Shown in pieces: positions 25,809 through 35,225 of a DNA stretch of 64,000 nt (position 1 is its first letter; every line of letters begins with the position of its first letter). The notes beneath the pieces were generated by a model. That model was not told the DNA's origin. It ran no database searches and saw only the letters and a program-made list of their open reading frames with translations. Position numbers and translations under genes: made by a program. This DNA is from Bacteroidales bacterium. GTDB taxonomy: Bacteria; Bacteroidota; Bacteroidia; Bacteroidales; WCHB1-69. The stretch is taken from contig JAFPXF010000005.1 in NCBI GenBank assembly GCA_017394765.1, forward strand, positions 14,004 to 78,003, given 5' to 3'.

Positions 25809-26669
25809 TTACAGGTAACTTTTGAGATTCTTGTTCTTGCTATTTTGACGAAGGCGCTTCAAGGCACGCTCCTTGATTTGGCGGACGCGCTCGCGCGAAA
25901 GATCCAAGATGTCCCCGATCTCGTCCAGCGTGTGCTCATGCGAGGCATTGATGCCGTAGAAGAGCATCAGCACCTCACGCTCCTTGTCGGGCAGAGTGCT
26001 GAGCACATCATGGATTTCAGAGGCAAGAGACTCCTGCATCAAAATGGTGTCCGTATCTTCGTCATTGTCGTGGACGAAAATATCGACAAAGCGGGTCTCC
26101 TCGTTCGGGGAGATGGGGGAATCAATGGATTGGGGATGGTTGTTCATCTTCATGATTTCCGAAACCTTATAGACGGGCAGGTCGATGGCCTCGGCAATCT
26201 CTTCCGTAGTGGGAATACGCTTGAGCTGCTGCTCCAAACGGGCAGTCTCCTTCTTGATTTTATTGATGACGCCCACCTGGTTCAAAGGCAGACGGACAAT
26301 GCGCGACTGGTCGGCGATGGCCTGCAGGATGGATTGGCGAATCCACCATACCGCGTATGAGATGAACTTGAAACCGCGCGTCTCATCGAAACGCTTGGCG
26401 GCCTTTATGAGCCCGACATTGCCCTCGTTGATGAGGTCCTGCAGGCTGATGCCCTGGTTTTGGTACTGTTTCGCAACAGAGACCACAAAACGCAAATTTG
26501 TGGTAGTGAGCTTGTTGAGGGCTTCTTCATCACCAGCCTTGATTCTACGTGCCAATTCCACCTCTTCCTCGGCACTGATCATCTGCTCTTTGCCGATATC
26601 AGCCAAATAACGATCCAAGGAAGCGGAGTCACGGTTGGTGATGGACTTGGAAATCTTTAATTGTCTCAT
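25809..26669 (-). CDS. rpoD: Primary sigma factor RpoD/SigA, short Bacteroidota form
   Basis: A 286-residue group 1 sigma factor. It lacks the large region 1.1 and non-conserved region of E. coli sigma-70, as is standard in this phylum. Region 1.2/2.1 (SLDRYLADIGKEQMISAEEE), 2.3-2.4 (FKFISYAVWWIRQSI), region 3 (PTTEEIAEAIDLP) and 4.2 (HTLDEIGDILDLSRERVRQ) are all present. This protein should direct RNA polymerase to the TTTG/TAnnTTTG promoters noted in this window. It lies between degP (51-base gap) and gldD (16-base gap) on the same strand. Confidence 0.97.
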   Translation of the reverse strand: MRQLKISKSITNRDSASLDRYLADIGKEQMISAEEEVELARRIKAGDEEALNKLTTTNLRFVVSVAKQYQNQGISLQDLINEGNVGLIKAAKRFDETRGFKFISYAVWWIRQSILQAIADQSRIVRLPLNQVGVINKIKKETARLEQQLKRIPTTEEIAEAIDLPVYKVSEIMKMNNHPQSIDSPISPNEETRFVDIFVHDNDEDTDTILMQESLASEIHDVLSTLPDKEREVLMLFYGINASHEHTLDEIGDILDLSRERVRQIKERALKRLRQNSKNKNLKSYL

Positions 26670-26720
26670 TATATTATATTGTATATTTCAATCAATAAAA
26701 AATGTATTTGTTAGTCGTTA

Positions 26721-27839
26721 TTAATCATTATCCTTGCGCAACAAATCGGTTGTACCTTTATTGTTTAATAAAGTTACATTCTTGTTATATTTTTCTTTAT
26801 TTCGTATAATGCTCACCTTGACTTTGTCGCCGGGCGATTTGGTCTTGAGCACGCCGCGTACCTCAGCCAGGCTGTTGACGGGATGCTCGTCGATGCTGAT
26901 GATGACATCACCTTCCTGGAAATCGTTCTTGGCGGCGGCGCCGTTTTCGTCAACGTCAGCCACATAGACACCGCGCACATCTTCAAGGCCATATTCCTCA
27001 GCCAAGGAGGCATTCAGCTCCATGATGGAGACACCAAGGTATGCTTTTTGCACCTTGCCGTATTCCTTGAGGTCGAAATAGATTTTCTTGACAATGTTGG
27101 AAGGAATGGCAAAGGAGTAGCCTGTATAGTATCCGTTGCCGGAGGCGATGGCGGTGTTGATGCCGACAAGCTTCCCGGAGGCGTTGACCAGCGCACCGCC
27201 AGAGTTGCCTGAATTGACAGCGGCATCGGTCTGCAGGTAGCTCTCCTCCGTGGCGCCTTTGCTGCCAAGTTCCAATTGGCGCGCCTTGGCACTGATGATG
27301 CCGGCGGTGACCGTAGAGGTGAGGTTCATAGGGTTGCCCACAGCCAACACCCACTCGCCAAGCTTCACAGAGTCGGAGTTGGCAAATTCCACGTATGGAA
27401 GATTTTTGGCATCGATTTTGATGAGGGCCAAATCGGCGCTGGGGTCCGTGCCGATGATCGTGCCGTTATATTCGCGCTTGTCGTTCAATGTGATGGTAGT
27501 CTTCACAGCATCGGCCACCACGTGGTTGTTGGTGATGATGTAGCCGTCAGAGGAGACGATGACCCCGGAACCGGCCGCCTGCACAGGATAGGCGCTCGGC
27601 GCCATCCCGAAGAAATGCTCCCATATCGTGCCCCCGAAAAAATCATCCCATTCCGGCGTCTTTTGCGTGAATTCTGTCTTAATATACACCACGGAATTGA
27701 CCGAACGCTCTGCCGCCTCTGTCAAATCCACATACTTGGACGTGCTTCCATGGCCGGATTGCGCATGGGTGCATCCGACCGTGCAAACGATAGCTAACAC
27801 ACTGATTGCTAATGTTCTAAATGTTCTTTTGATTTTCAT
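26721..27839 (-). CDS. degP: Periplasmic Do-like serine protease DegP/HtrA
   Basis: A 372-residue protease/chaperone for misfolded envelope proteins. A signal peptide (residues 1-26) precedes a trypsin-like domain with His in TNNHVVADA, Asp in DLALIKID and Ser in AVNSGNSGGALV. A single PDZ domain follows (YLGVSIMELNASLAEEY to the end), whereas E. coli DegP has two. ATG 27839 is chosen because it gives a proper signal peptide; the open frame extends 11 codons upstream. No standard -7 box was found ahead of it, so an alternative sigma factor may act. Divergent from rplU. Confidence 0.93.
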   Translation of the reverse strand: MKIKRTFRTLAISVLAIVCTVGCTHAQSGHGSTSKYVDLTEAAERSVNSVVYIKTEFTQKTPEWDDFFGGTIWEHFFGMAPSAYPVQAAGSGVIVSSDGYIITNNHVVADAVKTTITLNDKREYNGTIIGTDPSADLALIKIDAKNLPYVEFANSDSVKLGEWVLAVGNPMNLTSTVTAGIISAKARQLELGSKGATEESYLQTDAAVNSGNSGGALVNASGKLVGINTAIASGNGYYTGYSFAIPSNIVKKIYFDLKEYGKVQKAYLGVSIMELNASLAEEYGLEDVRGVYVADVDENGAAAKNDFQEGDVIISIDEHPVNSLAEVRGVLKTKSPGDKVKVSIIRNKEKYNKNVTLLNNKGTTDLLRKDND

Positions 27840-27928
27840 TTTGATAGGTGTTTTTGAGTAAAATCGATACATAAACGTAAATGTTGAAAAAAAATTGCAG
27901 AAAAAAAATGAATATATCAGAAATTTTG

Positions 27929-27936
27929 TATTTTTG
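27929..27936 (+). promoter_or_regulatory. Promoter -7 box of rplU-rpmA
   Basis: TATTTTTG followed by CCGCCTC, identical over 15 bases to the rho promoter region. It lies 37 bases before the rplU ATG. Confidence 0.65.
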
Positions 27937-27973
27937 CCGCCTCAAAAAATAATAACAAAAAACAATATTCACA

Positions 27974-28285
27974 ATGTACGCAATCGTAGAGATAGCCGGG
28001 CAACAATTCAAGATTGAAAAAGACCGCAGAGTCTATGTTCAACGCCTTCAGGCTGAAGAAGGAGCGCAGGTCAGTTTTGATCGCGTTTTGTTAGTTGACA
28101 ACGACGGTGATGTAAAAGTGGGCACCCCGACCGTAAACGGTGCTGCCGTGACCGCTACCGTCCTCAAACACCTCAAGGGTGACAAAGTTCTTGTTTTCAA
28201 GAAAAAAAGAAGAAAAGGATACCAGAAACTCAATGGCCACCGTCAGTGTCTGACCGCCATCAAGATTGATGGGATTTCCTTGTAA
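27974..28285 (+). CDS. rplU: 50S ribosomal protein L21
   Basis: A 103-residue protein of the large ribosomal subunit that binds 23S r[25 protein letters not shown] is the L21 N terminus; the basic segment [17 protein letters not shown] near the C terminus is the rRNA-binding signature. Standard length. It is followed by rpmA 39 bases later, the usual L21-L27 pair, ending at an intrinsic terminator. Confidence 0.98.
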   Translation: MYAIVEIAGQQFKIEKDRRVYVQRLQAEEGAQVSFDRVLLVDNDGDVKVGTPTVNGAAVTATVLKHLKGDKVLVFKKKRRKGYQKLNGHRQCLTAIKIDGISL

Positions 28286-28324
28286 GTCGAAGTATTAATT
28301 AACGAATAAAAACAAAAAGAAGAT

Positions 28325-28585
28325 ATGGCACACAAAAAAGGTGTCGGTAGTTCTCAGAACGGCCGTGAATCACATAGCAAAAGATTAGGTCTGAAGATCT
28401 TCGGTGGACAGTTCGCCAAGGCAGGCAACATCATCGTTCGCCAAAGAGGTACCGTGCACAATCCCGGAATGAACGTCGGTATGGGCAAAGACCATACCCT
28501 CTATGCACTCTGCGATGGCATCGTCAACTTCAGGAAAACCTATAAAGACAAATCATTTGTGTCTGTTGTTCCTGCCCAGGAATAA
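28325..28585 (+). CDS. rpmA: 50S ribosomal protein L27
   Basis: An 86-residue large-subunit protein located near the peptidyl-transferase centre. [16 protein letters not shown] and the [10 protein letters not shown] segment are family hallmarks. The N terminus begins directly with the AHKKG tail and lacks the cleavable extension seen in Firmicutes L27. Second gene of the rplU operon. Confidence 0.98.
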   Translation: MAHKKGVGSSQNGRESHSKRLGLKIFGGQFAKAGNIIVRQRGTVHNPGMNVGMGKDHTLYALCDGIVNFRKTYKDKSFVSVVPAQE

Positions 28586-28632
28586 GAGTGGACACGAGTG
28601 ATTTTTTTGTTCATAATGTTTGATTTAAGATT

Positions 28633-28663
28633 ACCGCTCCTGCCCAGGGGCGGTTTTCTTTTT
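28633..28663 (+). terminator. Intrinsic terminator of rplU-rpmA
   Basis: Stem ACCGCTCC / GGGGCGGT (8 pairs including one G-T) around loop TGCCCA, followed by TTTTCTTTTT. It ends 7 bases before the holA -7 box. Confidence 0.85.
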
Positions 28664-28669
28664 ATTTAG

Positions 28670-28677
28670 TATCTTTG
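28670..28677 (+). promoter_or_regulatory. Promoter -7 box of holA
   Basis: TATCTTTG, directly after the rpmA terminator and 21 bases before the holA ATG at 28699. An earlier in-frame ATG (28675 frame) overlaps this box and so cannot be the start. Confidence 0.65.
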
Positions 28678-28698
28678 CGCCCTAATCAGGATGACCCT

Positions 28699-29697
28699 AT
28701 GATCTCATACGAAGAACTGATCAAAGATTTGTCAAACAAGAAGTTCGCCCCTGTTTACCTCCTCATGGGCGAAGAACCTTTCTACATTGACCGCATCTGC
28801 GTGTTCTTTGAAAACCATATCATAGACGAGCAGGATCGCGATTTCAACCAAACCGTGCTCTACGGCAAGGACACCACCGCCGCAGATGTCATCGCGAATG
28901 CCAAGCAATTCCCGTTCGGCAGCCCCACACGCGTTGTCATCGTCAAGGAAGCCAAAGACCTCAAGGACATCGACAAGTTGCTGCCTTATGTGCAGAATCC
29001 CTCCCCCACCACCATCCTCGTCATCTGCTACAAATACGGAAAGCTGAAAGCCAACCAGTACAAACCCTACGAGAAGTCGGGAGTCGTCTTCGACTCCGTC
29101 GGGGTCAAGGACTATCAGTTGGCCGACTGGATTCAGAAACGTGTCGCCCGGGAGAAATTCAACATCGACCCCTATTCCGCATCCAAACTGGCCGATTTTA
29201 TCGGCAACGACCTTTCGCGCATCTACACCGAGCTGCAAAAACTCAAGGCGGTGCTCCCTCCGGGTGGAACCATCACGGAGGATGTCATCCAACAGTATGT
29301 GGTTCAAAGCAAGGAGTACAACATCTTTGAACTGGAAGATGCCATCGTGAGTCGCAACACCCAACGGACCTACAAGATTGCGATCAACTTCACACAACAT
29401 CTCAAGGAAAATCCGAACATCAAAACCATCACTACCCTTTTCAATTTCTTTCACAAGATGTTGCGCTACCAGTTGTCGCCTGCCAAGGACAAAGAGACCC
29501 AAAAACAGATCTTCGGCAATCTGCCCCCCAGTATCATGGAGAAAAACGCACGGAATGCCATGAGCTACACCATTCCGCAGCTCACCCACATCATCGCCGT
29601 GCTCCGGGAGTACGACGTCAAGTCCAAGGGCGTCGATACCAACAGCGAAGAGGGAGATCTGCTCATCGAGATGATCTACAAGATTTTACACGCATAA
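28699..29697 (+). CDS. holA: DNA polymerase III subunit delta
   Basis: A 332-residue clamp-loader subunit that opens the beta clamp. The N-terminal AAA-like module is recognisable from KKFAPVYLLMGEEPFYID and PFGSPTRVVIVKEAKDL. The central LADFIGNDLSRIYTELQKL and the C-terminal collar helices (TITTLFNFFHKMLRYQL) complete the HolA layout. The length matches Bacteroidota homologues. It has its own promoter and is followed by valS after 35 bases, probably in the same transcript. Confidence 0.92.
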   Translation: MISYEELIKDLSNKKFAPVYLLMGEEPFYIDRICVFFENHIIDEQDRDFNQTVLYGKDTTAADVIANAKQFPFGSPTRVVIVKEAKDLKDIDKLLPYVQNPSPTTILVICYKYGKLKANQYKPYEKSGVVFDSVGVKDYQLADWIQKRVAREKFNIDPYSASKLADFIGNDLSRIYTELQKLKAVLPPGGTITEDVIQQYVVQSKEYNIFELEDAIVSRNTQRTYKIAINFTQHLKENPNIKTITTLFNFFHKMLRYQLSPAKDKETQKQIFGNLPPSIMEKNARNAMSYTIPQLTHIIAVLREYDVKSKGVDTNSEEGDLLIEMIYKILHA

Positions 29698-29732
29698 ACA
29701 TCGAATATCAAAACCTATAATCACAACTACCC

Positions 29733-32369
29733 ATGGAATTAGCAACCAAGTACGATCCCACCGTCGTGGAAGACAAATGGTACAAATATTGGACCGACCA
29801 TCGAATGTTTCATTCCGAGCCGGACGAGCGTCCCGCCTACTCTATCGTGATCCCGCCCCCCAACGTGACGGGCGTGCTCCACATGGGCCACATGCTCAAC
29901 AACACCATCCAGGACGTGCTCGTGCGCCGCGCCCGCAAACTCGGCTTCAACGCCGTCTGGGTGCCCGGCACCGACCATGCCTCCATCGCCACCGAGGCCA
30001 AGGTGGTCAACTTCCTGAAAGAACAGGGCATCGACAAGAAATCCCTGACCCGCGAGCAATTCCTCGAATATGCCTGGCAGTGGAAAGAGAAACACGGCGG
30101 CATCATCCTCCAGCAACTGCGCAAACTCGGCGCCTCCTGCGACTGGGAACGCACCAAGTTCACCATGGACCCCGACCTCTCCGAAGCGGTCATCGACATT
30201 TTCATCGACCTCTACCGCAAAGGCAAGATCTATCGCGGCGTGCGCATGGTCAACTGGGACCCCAAGGCCCTCACCGCCGTCTCCGACGAGGAGGTGATCT
30301 ACAAGGAACTGCATTCCAAGCTCTATTATGTGCGTTACGCCATCGAGGGCGAGCCGGGCGAGTTTATCACCATCGCCACCACGCGCCCTGAGACCATCCT
30401 CGGCGACACGGCCATCTGTATGCACCCCGACGACGAGCGCTACGCCAAGTACAAGGGCAAACGCGCCATCGTGCCCCTTGTCAACCGCTCCATCCCCCTC
30501 ATCTACGACGAGTATGTGGAACGAGAATTCGGCACCGGCGCCCTCAAAATCACTCCCGCGCACGACATCAACGACTACAACCTCGGCATCAAGCATCATC
30601 TGGAGACTATCAATATCTTCAACGACAACGGTACTCTCAACGAGAGCGCCCAGTTCCTTGTCGGCATGGACCGTTTCGCCGCACGCAAGGCCATCATCCC
30701 TATGCTCGAAGAGTCCGGCAACCTTGTCAAAATCGAAGATTACGTCAACAAAGTCGGCTATTCCGAGCGCACCAACGAGGTTATCGAACCGAAGCTCTCC
30801 ATGCAATGGTTCTGCAAGATGGGCGAACTGGCCAAGCCCGCACTCGACGCGGTCATGAACGGCGACATCAAGTTCTACCCCGACAAGTTCAAAAATACCT
30901 ACGCCCACTGGATGGAGAATGTCAAGGACTGGTGCATCAGCCGCCAACTCTGGTGGGGCCACCGCATCCCGGCATATTACCTGCCCAACCACGAATTTGT
31001 TGTGGCACACGACCTCGACGAGGCCCTGCAGCTCGCCCACGCCAAGTTCCCCGACCTCAACCTCACAAAAGAGGACCTCAAGCAGGACGAGGATGTGATG
31101 GACACCTGGTTCTCCTCTTGGCTGTGGCCGCTCTCTGTGTTCGACGGCATCCGCAAACCCGACAACCCCGACATCAACTACTATTATCCCACTTCCGCCC
31201 TGATCACGGCACCCGACATCATCTTCTTCTGGGTCGCCCGCATGATTATGGCCGGACTGGAGTGGCGCGGCGCCATTCCGTTCAAGGACGTCTATTTCAC
31301 GGGCACCGTGCGCGACAAGCTCCACCGCAAGATGTCCAAGTCGCTCGGCAACTCCCCTGACCCCATCATGCTCATGGAAAAATATGGCGCCGACGGAGTG
31401 CGTTTCGGCATGTTGCTCAGCTCCCCGGCTGGCAACGACCTCCTCTTCGACGAAGCCCTTTGCGAGCAAGGACGCAACTTCAGCAACAAGATGTGGAACG
31501 CCTTCCGCCTCGTCAAGGGATGGCAGGTGGACGAGCAGGGCCAGCAGCCCGCCCATAGCGCGGTCGCCATCGAATGGATGCACGAACGCATCCAGGAGGT
31601 GCTCGCCGGCATGGAGGAGGATTTCAAGCGCTACCGCCTCTCCGAAGCCCTGATGTCGGTTTACAAGTTGGTGTGGGACGACTTCTGCTCTTGCTTCCTT
31701 GAAATCGTCAAACCTCCGCTCCACCAGCCCATCGATGGCAAGACCTACAACCAAATCATCGATCTGTATGAAATCCTGATGGGCATTCTGCATCCATTCG
31801 TGCCGTTCATCACCGAAGAGCTGTGGCACGCCATCCGCGAGCGCGGCGAGGAAGAATCGCTGATGCTCACGCCCATGCCGCGCCACGAGGGCAAGATGAA
31901 CCAGAAGCTGCTCGACGACTTCGCACGCACGCGCAGCGTTGTGGAACAGATTCGGCACATCCGCTCCGAAAAGAATATCGCCCCCAAGAACGCACTCAAA
32001 CTGCACGTCCACGCTGACAGTTCCGTTTCCACCAGCCAACTCGACGCCGTCATCATGAAGCTCGCCAACGTGGAGTGCGTCACCTATATGGCAGCCGACG
32101 CCCCGACGGAGGGCACCTCCTTCATCGAGAAGAACGTCAAGTACGCCGTACCCCTCGAAGGCCTTGTGGATGCCGAAGAGGAGATCAAGAAGCTGAAAGC
32201 CGACCTCGAATATGCCGAGAAGTTCCTCCAGAGCGTCCTGAAAAAACTCTCCAACGAGAGTTTCGTGAACAACGCCCCGCAGAAGGTGGTGGATATCGAG
32301 CGCAAAAAACAGTCCGATGCGGAAGAGAAAATCCGCATTCTCAAAGAACAACTTTCAAAACTGCAATAA
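29733..32369 (+). CDS. valS: Valyl-tRNA synthetase
   Basis: An 878-residue class I aminoacyl-tRNA synthetase. The HIGH motif is HMGH at residues 50-53 inside [15 protein letters not shown]; the editing CP1 domain follows ([19 protein letters not shown]); KMSKS is at 533-537. The C terminus carries the coiled-coil arm typical of ValRS (from about 800, [17 protein letters not shown]). Full length for the family. It precedes a small membrane protein gene by 3 bases. Confidence 0.98.
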   Translation: MELATKYDPTVVEDKWYKYWTDHRMFHSEPDERPAYSIVIPPPNVTGVLHMGHMLNNTIQDVLVRRARKLGFNAVWVPGTDHASIATEAKVVNFLKEQGIDKKSLTREQFLEYAWQWKEKHGGIILQQLRKLGASCDWERTKFTMDPDLSEAVIDIFIDLYRKGKIYRGVRMVNWDPKALTAVSDEEVIYKELHSKLYYVRYAIEGEPGEFITIATTRPETILGDTAICMHPDDERYAKYKGKRAIVPLVNRSIPLIYDEYVEREFGTGALKITPAHDINDYNLGIKHHLETINIFNDNGTLNESAQFLVGMDRFAARKAIIPMLEESGNLVKIEDYVNKVGYSERTNEVIEPKLSMQWFCKMGELAKPALDAVMNGDIKFYPDKFKNTYAHWMENVKDWCISRQLWWGHRIPAYYLPNHEFVVAHDLDEALQLAHAKFPDLNLTKEDLKQDEDVMDTWFSSWLWPLSVFDGIRKPDNPDINYYYPTSALITAPDIIFFWVARMIMAGLEWRGAIPFKDVYFTGTVRDKLHRKMSKSLGNSPDPIMLMEKYGADGVRFGMLLSSPAGNDLLFDEALCEQGRNFSNKMWNAFRLVKGWQVDEQGQQPAHSAVAIEWMHERIQEVLAGMEEDFKRYRLSEALMSVYKLVWDDFCSCFLEIVKPPLHQPIDGKTYNQIIDLYEILMGILHPFVPFITEELWHAIRERGEEESLMLTPMPRHEGKMNQKLLDDFARTRSVVEQIRHIRSEKNIAPKNALKLHVHADSSVSTSQLDAVIMKLANVECVTYMAADAPTEGTSFIEKNVKYAVPLEGLVDAEEEIKKLKADLEYAEKFLQSVLKKLSNESFVNNAPQKVVDIERKKQSDAEEKIRILKEQLSKLQ

Positions 32370-32372
32370 AAC

Positions 32373-32564
32373 ATGAAAGCCGTCCTGCGATTTTTCATCA
32401 TCCTGGCCGCCTTCTTGATCCCGTTCACCTTTCTGGCGACGGACCTCAAGGAACGATTTCCCATCATGATGGGCGTGACACTGGCCGTGACACTCGGATA
32501 CTGGATCAGTTACGCCATCTTGGAAAAAAAGCGAAAACAACAAGATTCTCAAGATAACAAATAG
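32373..32564 (+). CDS. Small conserved-type membrane protein, function unknown
   Basis: A 63-residue protein with two hydrophobic segments (about 5-23 and 31-50), separated by a short charged loop (DLKERF), and a basic polar tail (EKKRKQQ). Coding evidence is the tight packing: it starts 3 bases after valS stops and ends 3 bases before the kinase gene. No family was recognised and no function is proposed. Confidence 0.7.
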   Translation: MKAVLRFFIILAAFLIPFTFLATDLKERFPIMMGVTLAVTLGYWISYAILEKKRKQQDSQDNK

Positions 32565-32567
32565 TAT

Positions 32568-33539
32568 ATGAAAAAGATATTAGGCATTGGCAATGCATTG
32601 GTTGACGTGTTAGTCAACATCGACGAGGACAAAGTTCTGGCTGATTTGGGTTTGGACAAGGGCGGCATGGTGATGATTGACGCAGAGCGAAAGCGCGAGC
32701 TGCACAAGAACATTGAGCAGATGTCGCAGGTGTGTGCCACTGGCGGCTCCACCTCCAACACCATCCACGGTCTTGCCCGTTTGGGCGCGCCTACCGGATA
32801 CATCGGCAAGGTGGGCCACGACAAGATGGGCGACTTCTTCCGCGAGGACATGCGCCGCTTCGGAGTTACCCCGCACCTCATCGACTCCGACATCGACACG
32901 GGCATCGCCACCACCTTCATCACTGACGATGCCGAGCGCACCTTTGCCACCTATCTTGGCGCCGCCGCCACCATGACACCCGACGAGATCGACCCCGCCG
33001 TGTTCGATGGCTACGACTGCGTGCATGTGGAGGGCTACCTCATCTTCAACCATGACCTCATCCTCCGCATCTGTCAGATTGCCAAAGAAAAAGGACTCCA
33101 GATTTCTATGGATATGGCCAGCTACAACATCATTGAAGCCAACTACGACTTTGTGAAGATGCTGCTGACCGACTACGTCGATATCATCTTCGCCAACGAG
33201 GAGGAGGCCAAGGCCTTCACCGGCAAGGAGGGCATTGATGCACTCAACATCCTTTCCGAATACTGCCCGATTTCCATCGTCAAGGTGGGCAAGGAGGGTT
33301 CTTTCATCAAAAAGGATGGCGAAATCACCAAGGTGGGCGTCATCCCGGCCAAGGCGGTGGACAGCACCGGCGCGGGCGACATTTACGCCTCCGGCATTCT
33401 CTACGGTCTGATGAATGGCTACACACCCGCCCAGGCCGGCGAGCTGGCGTCGTTTTTGTCGGGAAGACTGATAGAATATATCGGTGCCAAACTGCCTGAC
33501 GAGGTTTGGGAAGAGGTGGAAAAGACATTTCTTTCATAG
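32568..33539 (+). CDS. PfkB-family carbohydrate kinase, adenosine-kinase-like
   Basis: A 323-residue ribokinase-fold enzyme. The N-terminal ILGIGNALVDVLV, the ATGGSTSNTIHGLARLG block (PfkB signature 1) and DSTGAGDIYASG near residue 265 (signature 2, catalytic Asp and anion hole) are intact. The arrangement resembles adenosine kinase and the adenosine-kinase-like branch of Bacteroidota, so the substrate is probably a nucleoside, but a sugar cannot be excluded. Last gene of the holA-valS transcript; a structured repeat follows the stop codon. Confidence 0.9.
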   Translation: MKKILGIGNALVDVLVNIDEDKVLADLGLDKGGMVMIDAERKRELHKNIEQMSQVCATGGSTSNTIHGLARLGAPTGYIGKVGHDKMGDFFREDMRRFGVTPHLIDSDIDTGIATTFITDDAERTFATYLGAAATMTPDEIDPAVFDGYDCVHVEGYLIFNHDLILRICQIAKEKGLQISMDMASYNIIEANYDFVKMLLTDYVDIIFANEEEAKAFTGKEGIDALNILSEYCPISIVKVGKEGSFIKKDGEITKVGVIPAKAVDSTGAGDIYASGILYGLMNGYTPAQAGELASFLSGRLIEYIGAKLPDEVWEEVEKTFLS

Positions 33540-33574
33540 AGGAGGATCGATTTTTCCTCGGTGCCCGTTCCGCA

Positions 33575-33648
33575 GAAGCCCGTTAGGGCTTCCATATCTG
33601 TAGCAACGAGGGCAGCACCCGCGCCCCCCACAATCCCGTTAGGGGTTG
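33575..33648. repeat. Paired-hairpin intergenic repeat, copy 1
   Basis: Two hairpins 38 bases apart: GAAGCCC-GTTA-GGGCTTC (33575-33592) and CAATCCC-GTTA-GGGGTTG (33631-33648, one T-G pair). The spacer begins CATATCTGTAGC. The same layout recurs at 63617-63689 with different stem sequences but the same loops and spacer start. It lies in the 251-base gap between the kinase gene and tRNA-Thr. Confidence 0.85.
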
Positions 33649-33727
33649 CACAATTTGCACAAATCACAAAAATGATACGATAACAAATTTAATTTTATAG
33701 GATGGTATTTCAGCTAAAAAATTGTAC

Positions 33728-33735
33728 CTTTGCCG
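33728..33735 (+). promoter_or_regulatory. Orphan plus-strand -7 box (TACCTTTG) upstream of antisense tRNA-Thr
   Basis: TACCTTTG followed by CCGC matches the -7 consensus on the plus strand, but the next plus-strand gene starts 195 bases away and the intervening DNA is the tRNA-Thr gene in antisense. It could drive a short RNA through the 33764-33786 hairpin, drive the M64 gene with a long leader, or be a remnant. Confidence 0.35.
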
Positions 33736-33757
33736 CTGATTATAAATCCACGACCGA

Positions 33758-33786
33758 CAAAAAAAGGCGGTCGATTTGACCGCCTT
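33758..33786 (-). terminator. Intrinsic terminator of tRNA-Thr
   Basis: Minus-strand stem AAGGCGGTC / GACCGCCTT (9 bp) with a 5-base loop, followed by TTTTTTTGTC. It begins 4 bases after the tRNA 3' end. Confidence 0.85.
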
Positions 33787-33790
33787 GAGA

Positions 33791-33862
<72 letters not shown>

Positions 33863-33876
33863 TTTTTTTGAGGCCG

Positions 33877-33884
33877 CAAAAATA
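33877..33884 (-). promoter_or_regulatory. Promoter -7 box of tRNA-Thr
   Basis: TATTTTTG followed by CGGCC on the minus strand, 14 bases before the mature 5' end of the tRNA. Confidence 0.65.
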
Positions 33885-33929
33885 GTAAAAAAAACAATAG
33901 AAAACCATCCATAAGAAAAAAAAGATACA

Positions 33930-35216
33930 ATGAGAAAGAACTTCCTGATTCTGACCCTGTTGGACATGATTCTGACCATTCCCGCTTTCGCCCAGCATTT
34001 CGATGACTACTTCATTGACCGCACCTTGCGGGTGAATTACCTCCATATCGGTGACCATCAGTCTGAATCGATGGAAATCCACCACTATACCGCCGGCGGC
34101 GTCTGGAGCGGCACCCGCTCCTTCCTCATCGAACCCAACTTTTACGGCGACATTGCCGTCGAGGTGTTCGACTCCCTCACCAACAAGCTGATCTACAGCC
34201 GCAGCTACTCCTGTCTCTTCACGGAATACAAGACCACCGAGCGCGCCAAGACCGAGGTGGCGAGAATGGAGGAGAGCGTCAACATTCCCTATCCCAAGAA
34301 CACCGTGCGCCTGAAGTTCACCTCCTACGACCGCAAACGCAACTCGGAAGTGCTCTACGACGGCTACTACAACCCGCGCACCACCCCCACCCAGCCGATG
34401 AAAAAAGACTACAAGGTGATGACGCTCCACAAGGGCAACACGCCCGACAAGGCCATCGACATCCTCTTCATTCCCGACGGCTATTCCAAAAAAGACAAGA
34501 AAGTGCTGAAACACGACATGAAGCGCTTCGCCTCATACGTGATGAACTGCTCGCCATACAAAGACATGGCCGACAAGGTGAACATCCGCGCCATCGAAGG
34601 CTACTCCGAGCAGTCGGGCATCTCACAGCCGCAGAACAACTTCCATGTGAACACGCTGCTGAACTGCGCCTACAACGCGCTCGACCTCGACCGCTACCTG
34701 ATGTGCCTCGGGGTCTGGCACATGCAGGACGTGGCCGACGACGCGCCCTACGACGCCATTGTCATCATCTGCAACAGCGAGAAATATGGCGGCGGCGGCA
34801 TCTATAACTTCTACTGCACCGTCTATAACCACGGCGACTACCCCGACTATGTCATCGTACACGAAATGGGCCATCTCATTGGCGGATTAGCCGACGAATA
34901 CTACACTTCCGATGTCTCCGTGCAGGACTTCTACCCCGAAGGAGTGGAACCCGTGGAGCCGAATGTGACCACCCTGGTGAACTTCGACGCCAAGTGGAAA
35001 TCCATGCTGTCCGACGACACCCCCGTGCCCACCCCCGAAGTGCAGGAGAACGACCCCGATTTCAATCGGTTGGGTGTCTATGAGGGCGGCGGCTATGTGG
35101 CCAAGGGCGTGTATCGCCCCGCACTGCACTGCACCATGCACCAGATCCGGTACGACGACTTCTGCCCCGTCTGCCACAAAGTGCTGGTGGAGGTGATTGA
35201 ATATTACTCGAAATAA
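33930..35216 (+). CDS. M64-family (IgA peptidase-like) secreted metallopeptidase
   Basis: A 428-residue exported protein with a signal peptide (residues 1-21, ending AFAQ). An N-terminal beta-rich domain (about 22-150) precedes a zinc peptidase domain. The zinc motif HEMGH is at 311-315, followed by GGLADEYYTSD, as in the M64 family typified by Clostridium ramosum IgA protease; the family is very common in Bacteroidota, mostly uncharacterised. IgA cleavage should not be assumed. The tail CTMHQIRYDDFCPVC contains two Cys that may pair. No T9SS tail is visible. Convergent with folD. Confidence 0.9.
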   Translation: MRKNFLILTLLDMILTIPAFAQHFDDYFIDRTLRVNYLHIGDHQSESMEIHHYTAGGVWSGTRSFLIEPNFYGDIAVEVFDSLTNKLIYSRSYSCLFTEYKTTERAKTEVARMEESVNIPYPKNTVRLKFTSYDRKRNSEVLYDGYYNPRTTPTQPMKKDYKVMTLHKGNTPDKAIDILFIPDGYSKKDKKVLKHDMKRFASYVMNCSPYKDMADKVNIRAIEGYSEQSGISQPQNNFHVNTLLNCAYNALDLDRYLMCLGVWHMQDVADDAPYDAIVIICNSEKYGGGGIYNFYCTVYNHGDYPDYVIVHEMGHLIGGLADEYYTSDVSVQDFYPEGVEPVEPNVTTLVNFDAKWKSMLSDDTPVPTPEVQENDPDFNRLGVYEGGGYVAKGVYRPALHCTMHQIRYDDFCPVCHKVLVEVIEYYSK

Positions 35217-35225
35217 TCGCGCGGT

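Noticed and set aside
29739..32351. 870-codon open frame antisense to valS
   Set aside because: It is a codon-bias shadow of the valS frame: no start context, no signal, no domain, and it matches the opposite strand of an unquestioned gene.
33540..33790. CRISPR-like spaced repeats near 33.6 kb
   Set aside because: Only two hairpins with different stems and one spacing; no array, no repeat of constant sequence, no cas genes in the window.
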